Shown here: positions 7,281-8,025 of the stretch, one piece after another
Layout: each line of letters starts with the position of its first letter
Position numbering within the stretch: position 1 is the first letter of the stretch
From: Thioploca sp.
Lineage (GTDB): Bacteria > Pseudomonadota > Gammaproteobacteria > Beggiatoales > Beggiatoaceae
Direction of reading: 5' to 3'
NCBI GenBank assembly: GCA_011371325.1
Contig: DRQV01000163.1
Location: forward strand, 1-8,025
DNA: 8,025 nt
Translations under genes and position numbers: made by a program
The notes under the pieces: generated by a model
Seen by the model: only the letters and a program-made list of their open reading frames with translations
Told to the model about the DNA's origin: nothing
Databases searched by the model: none

Positions 7281-8025
7281 ATGAAATATTTTATTGGTTT
7301 AATAAGTTTATGTGGAGTACTTGTTAGTCAGGCTTCTGAAGTGGATTTTTCTAAAGCCTATTTAAATAACACAGATACGCCTTTAGTACTGAATATTGCT
7401 GGTATCCAGACTAATACTAAAACGGATTTTGGAGTCGATACATTAAATTGGATATTATCTGTGGAATTTAATCCAGCTAAGACAACTTTCAGATTGTTAG
7501 ATGCAAAAGAAATTCAAGATAAGTTTAACGTTGAATTGGCACAACAAAGTTTGCGCAATAAAAAATGGATAGGAAAATATACAACAGCTAATAATGTGTA
7601 TGAAACTGAATTACAGATAAATGTAGTGCAAGATGGTTTTGTTGGAGCTGAAGTTATTCATTATACTTTTGATGAACCAGAACCAGCTAATTTTTTACAT
7701 GCTAAATTAATCGGGGAAATTAACACTCAATACAAGATTGATGAAGATGGTTTAAATTGGATTGATGTTAATGAATACAAACAAAAACTTGCTGAAATTA
7801 ATGTTGCTAAACAAGATGGACAAGAAGTTGAAGATATCCCAAAAATACTAGCGATTCGTCATTTAATGCGTTTAAAACGTGGCCAAAAAATTGGTGAATC
7901 TAAACATGCTACTAGTTCTTGGGGAACTTTTAATGAATATCGGTTAACTTTGGAAAATGATACAATCATTGGAAATGTTGGCAAACCTCCAGAAAAATAT
8001 GGAGATAAAGATTCATTGATTACTA
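7281..8025 (+). CDS. Unrecognised secreted protein (3' end outside window)
   Basis: An open frame runs from ATG 7281 to the window edge without a stop, giving 248 residues. The site aaagg (7270-7274) lies 6 bases before the ATG. The first 20 residues (MKYFIGLISLCGVLVSQASE) look like a Sec signal peptide: a lysine, a hydrophobic core and a probable signal-peptidase I cut after VSQA (Ala18). The cysteine at 11 is not in a lipobox, because Leu precedes it, so a lipoprotein is unlikely. The mature part is mixed polar, rich in Lys, Glu, Asp and Asn, and has no further membrane helix, which suggests a soluble periplasmic or exported protein. I recognise no domain or catalytic motif, and no cysteine occurs in the visible mature part. 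The kinase lies upstream on the same strand, but the gap and candidate promoter argue for separate transcription. The gene is real on grounds of length, start signal and signal peptide; its function is unknown. Confidence 0.85.
   Translation, partial: MKYFIGLISLCGVLVSQASEVDFSKAYLNNTDTPLVLNIAGIQTNTKTDFGVDTLNWILSVEFNPAKTTFRLLDAKEIQDKFNVELAQQSLRNKKWIGKYTTANNVYETELQINVVQDGFVGAEVIHYTFDEPEPANFLHAKLIGEINTQYKIDEDGLNWIDVNEYKQKLAEINVAKQDGQEVEDIPKILAIRHLMRLKRGQKIGESKHATSSWGTFNEYRLTLENDTIIGNVGKPPEKYGDKDSLIT

Overview
The window is AT-rich DNA with dense coding and Shine-Dalgarno-type starts. It most resembles a low-GC gammaproteobacterium. That placement is inferred from the FtsW sequence style and from the large Cache/HAMP/GAF/HisKA triple-receiver kinase, a type common in Beggiatoa-like sulfur bacteria and other environmental proteobacteria. 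No rRNA or other marker gene confirms it.

Layout: (1) Bases 1-775, minus strand, hold the N-terminal 258 residues of a DRE-TIM metallolyase of the 2-isopropylmalate/citramalate synthase group; its C-terminus lies beyond the left edge. (2) Bases 772-1902, minus strand, hold a complete ftsW (SEDS peptidoglycan glycosyltransferase). Its stop codon overlaps the start of gene 1 in an ATGA arrangement, so the two form one transcription unit reading leftward. (3) Bases 1903-2304 are a divergent intergenic region with candidate -10 boxes for both directions and no gene. (4) Bases 2305-7095, plus strand, hold one very large hybrid histidine kinase (1596 aa): a periplasmic Cache-type sensor between two membrane helices, a canonical HAMP, six tandem 44-46-residue HAMP-like repeats, GAF, coiled coil, HisKA, HATPase and three receiver domains. 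(5) Bases 7096-7280 are a spacer with a candidate promoter. (6) From 7281 to the right edge, plus strand, is the start of an unrecognised secreted protein (248 residues visible).

How the genes relate: the minus-strand pair joins cell-division wall synthesis to an amino-acid biosynthesis enzyme, a linkage likely to be positional rather than functional. The kinase stands alone with no adjacent response regulator or output gene. Its signal must leave through its own receivers to an unlinked partner. The secreted protein may or may not be related to the kinase; the 185-base gap with its own candidate promoter suggests separate transcription. I found no mobile element, CRISPR array, RNA gene or clearly new multi-gene system. 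The most distinctive item is the poly-HAMP array inside the kinase.
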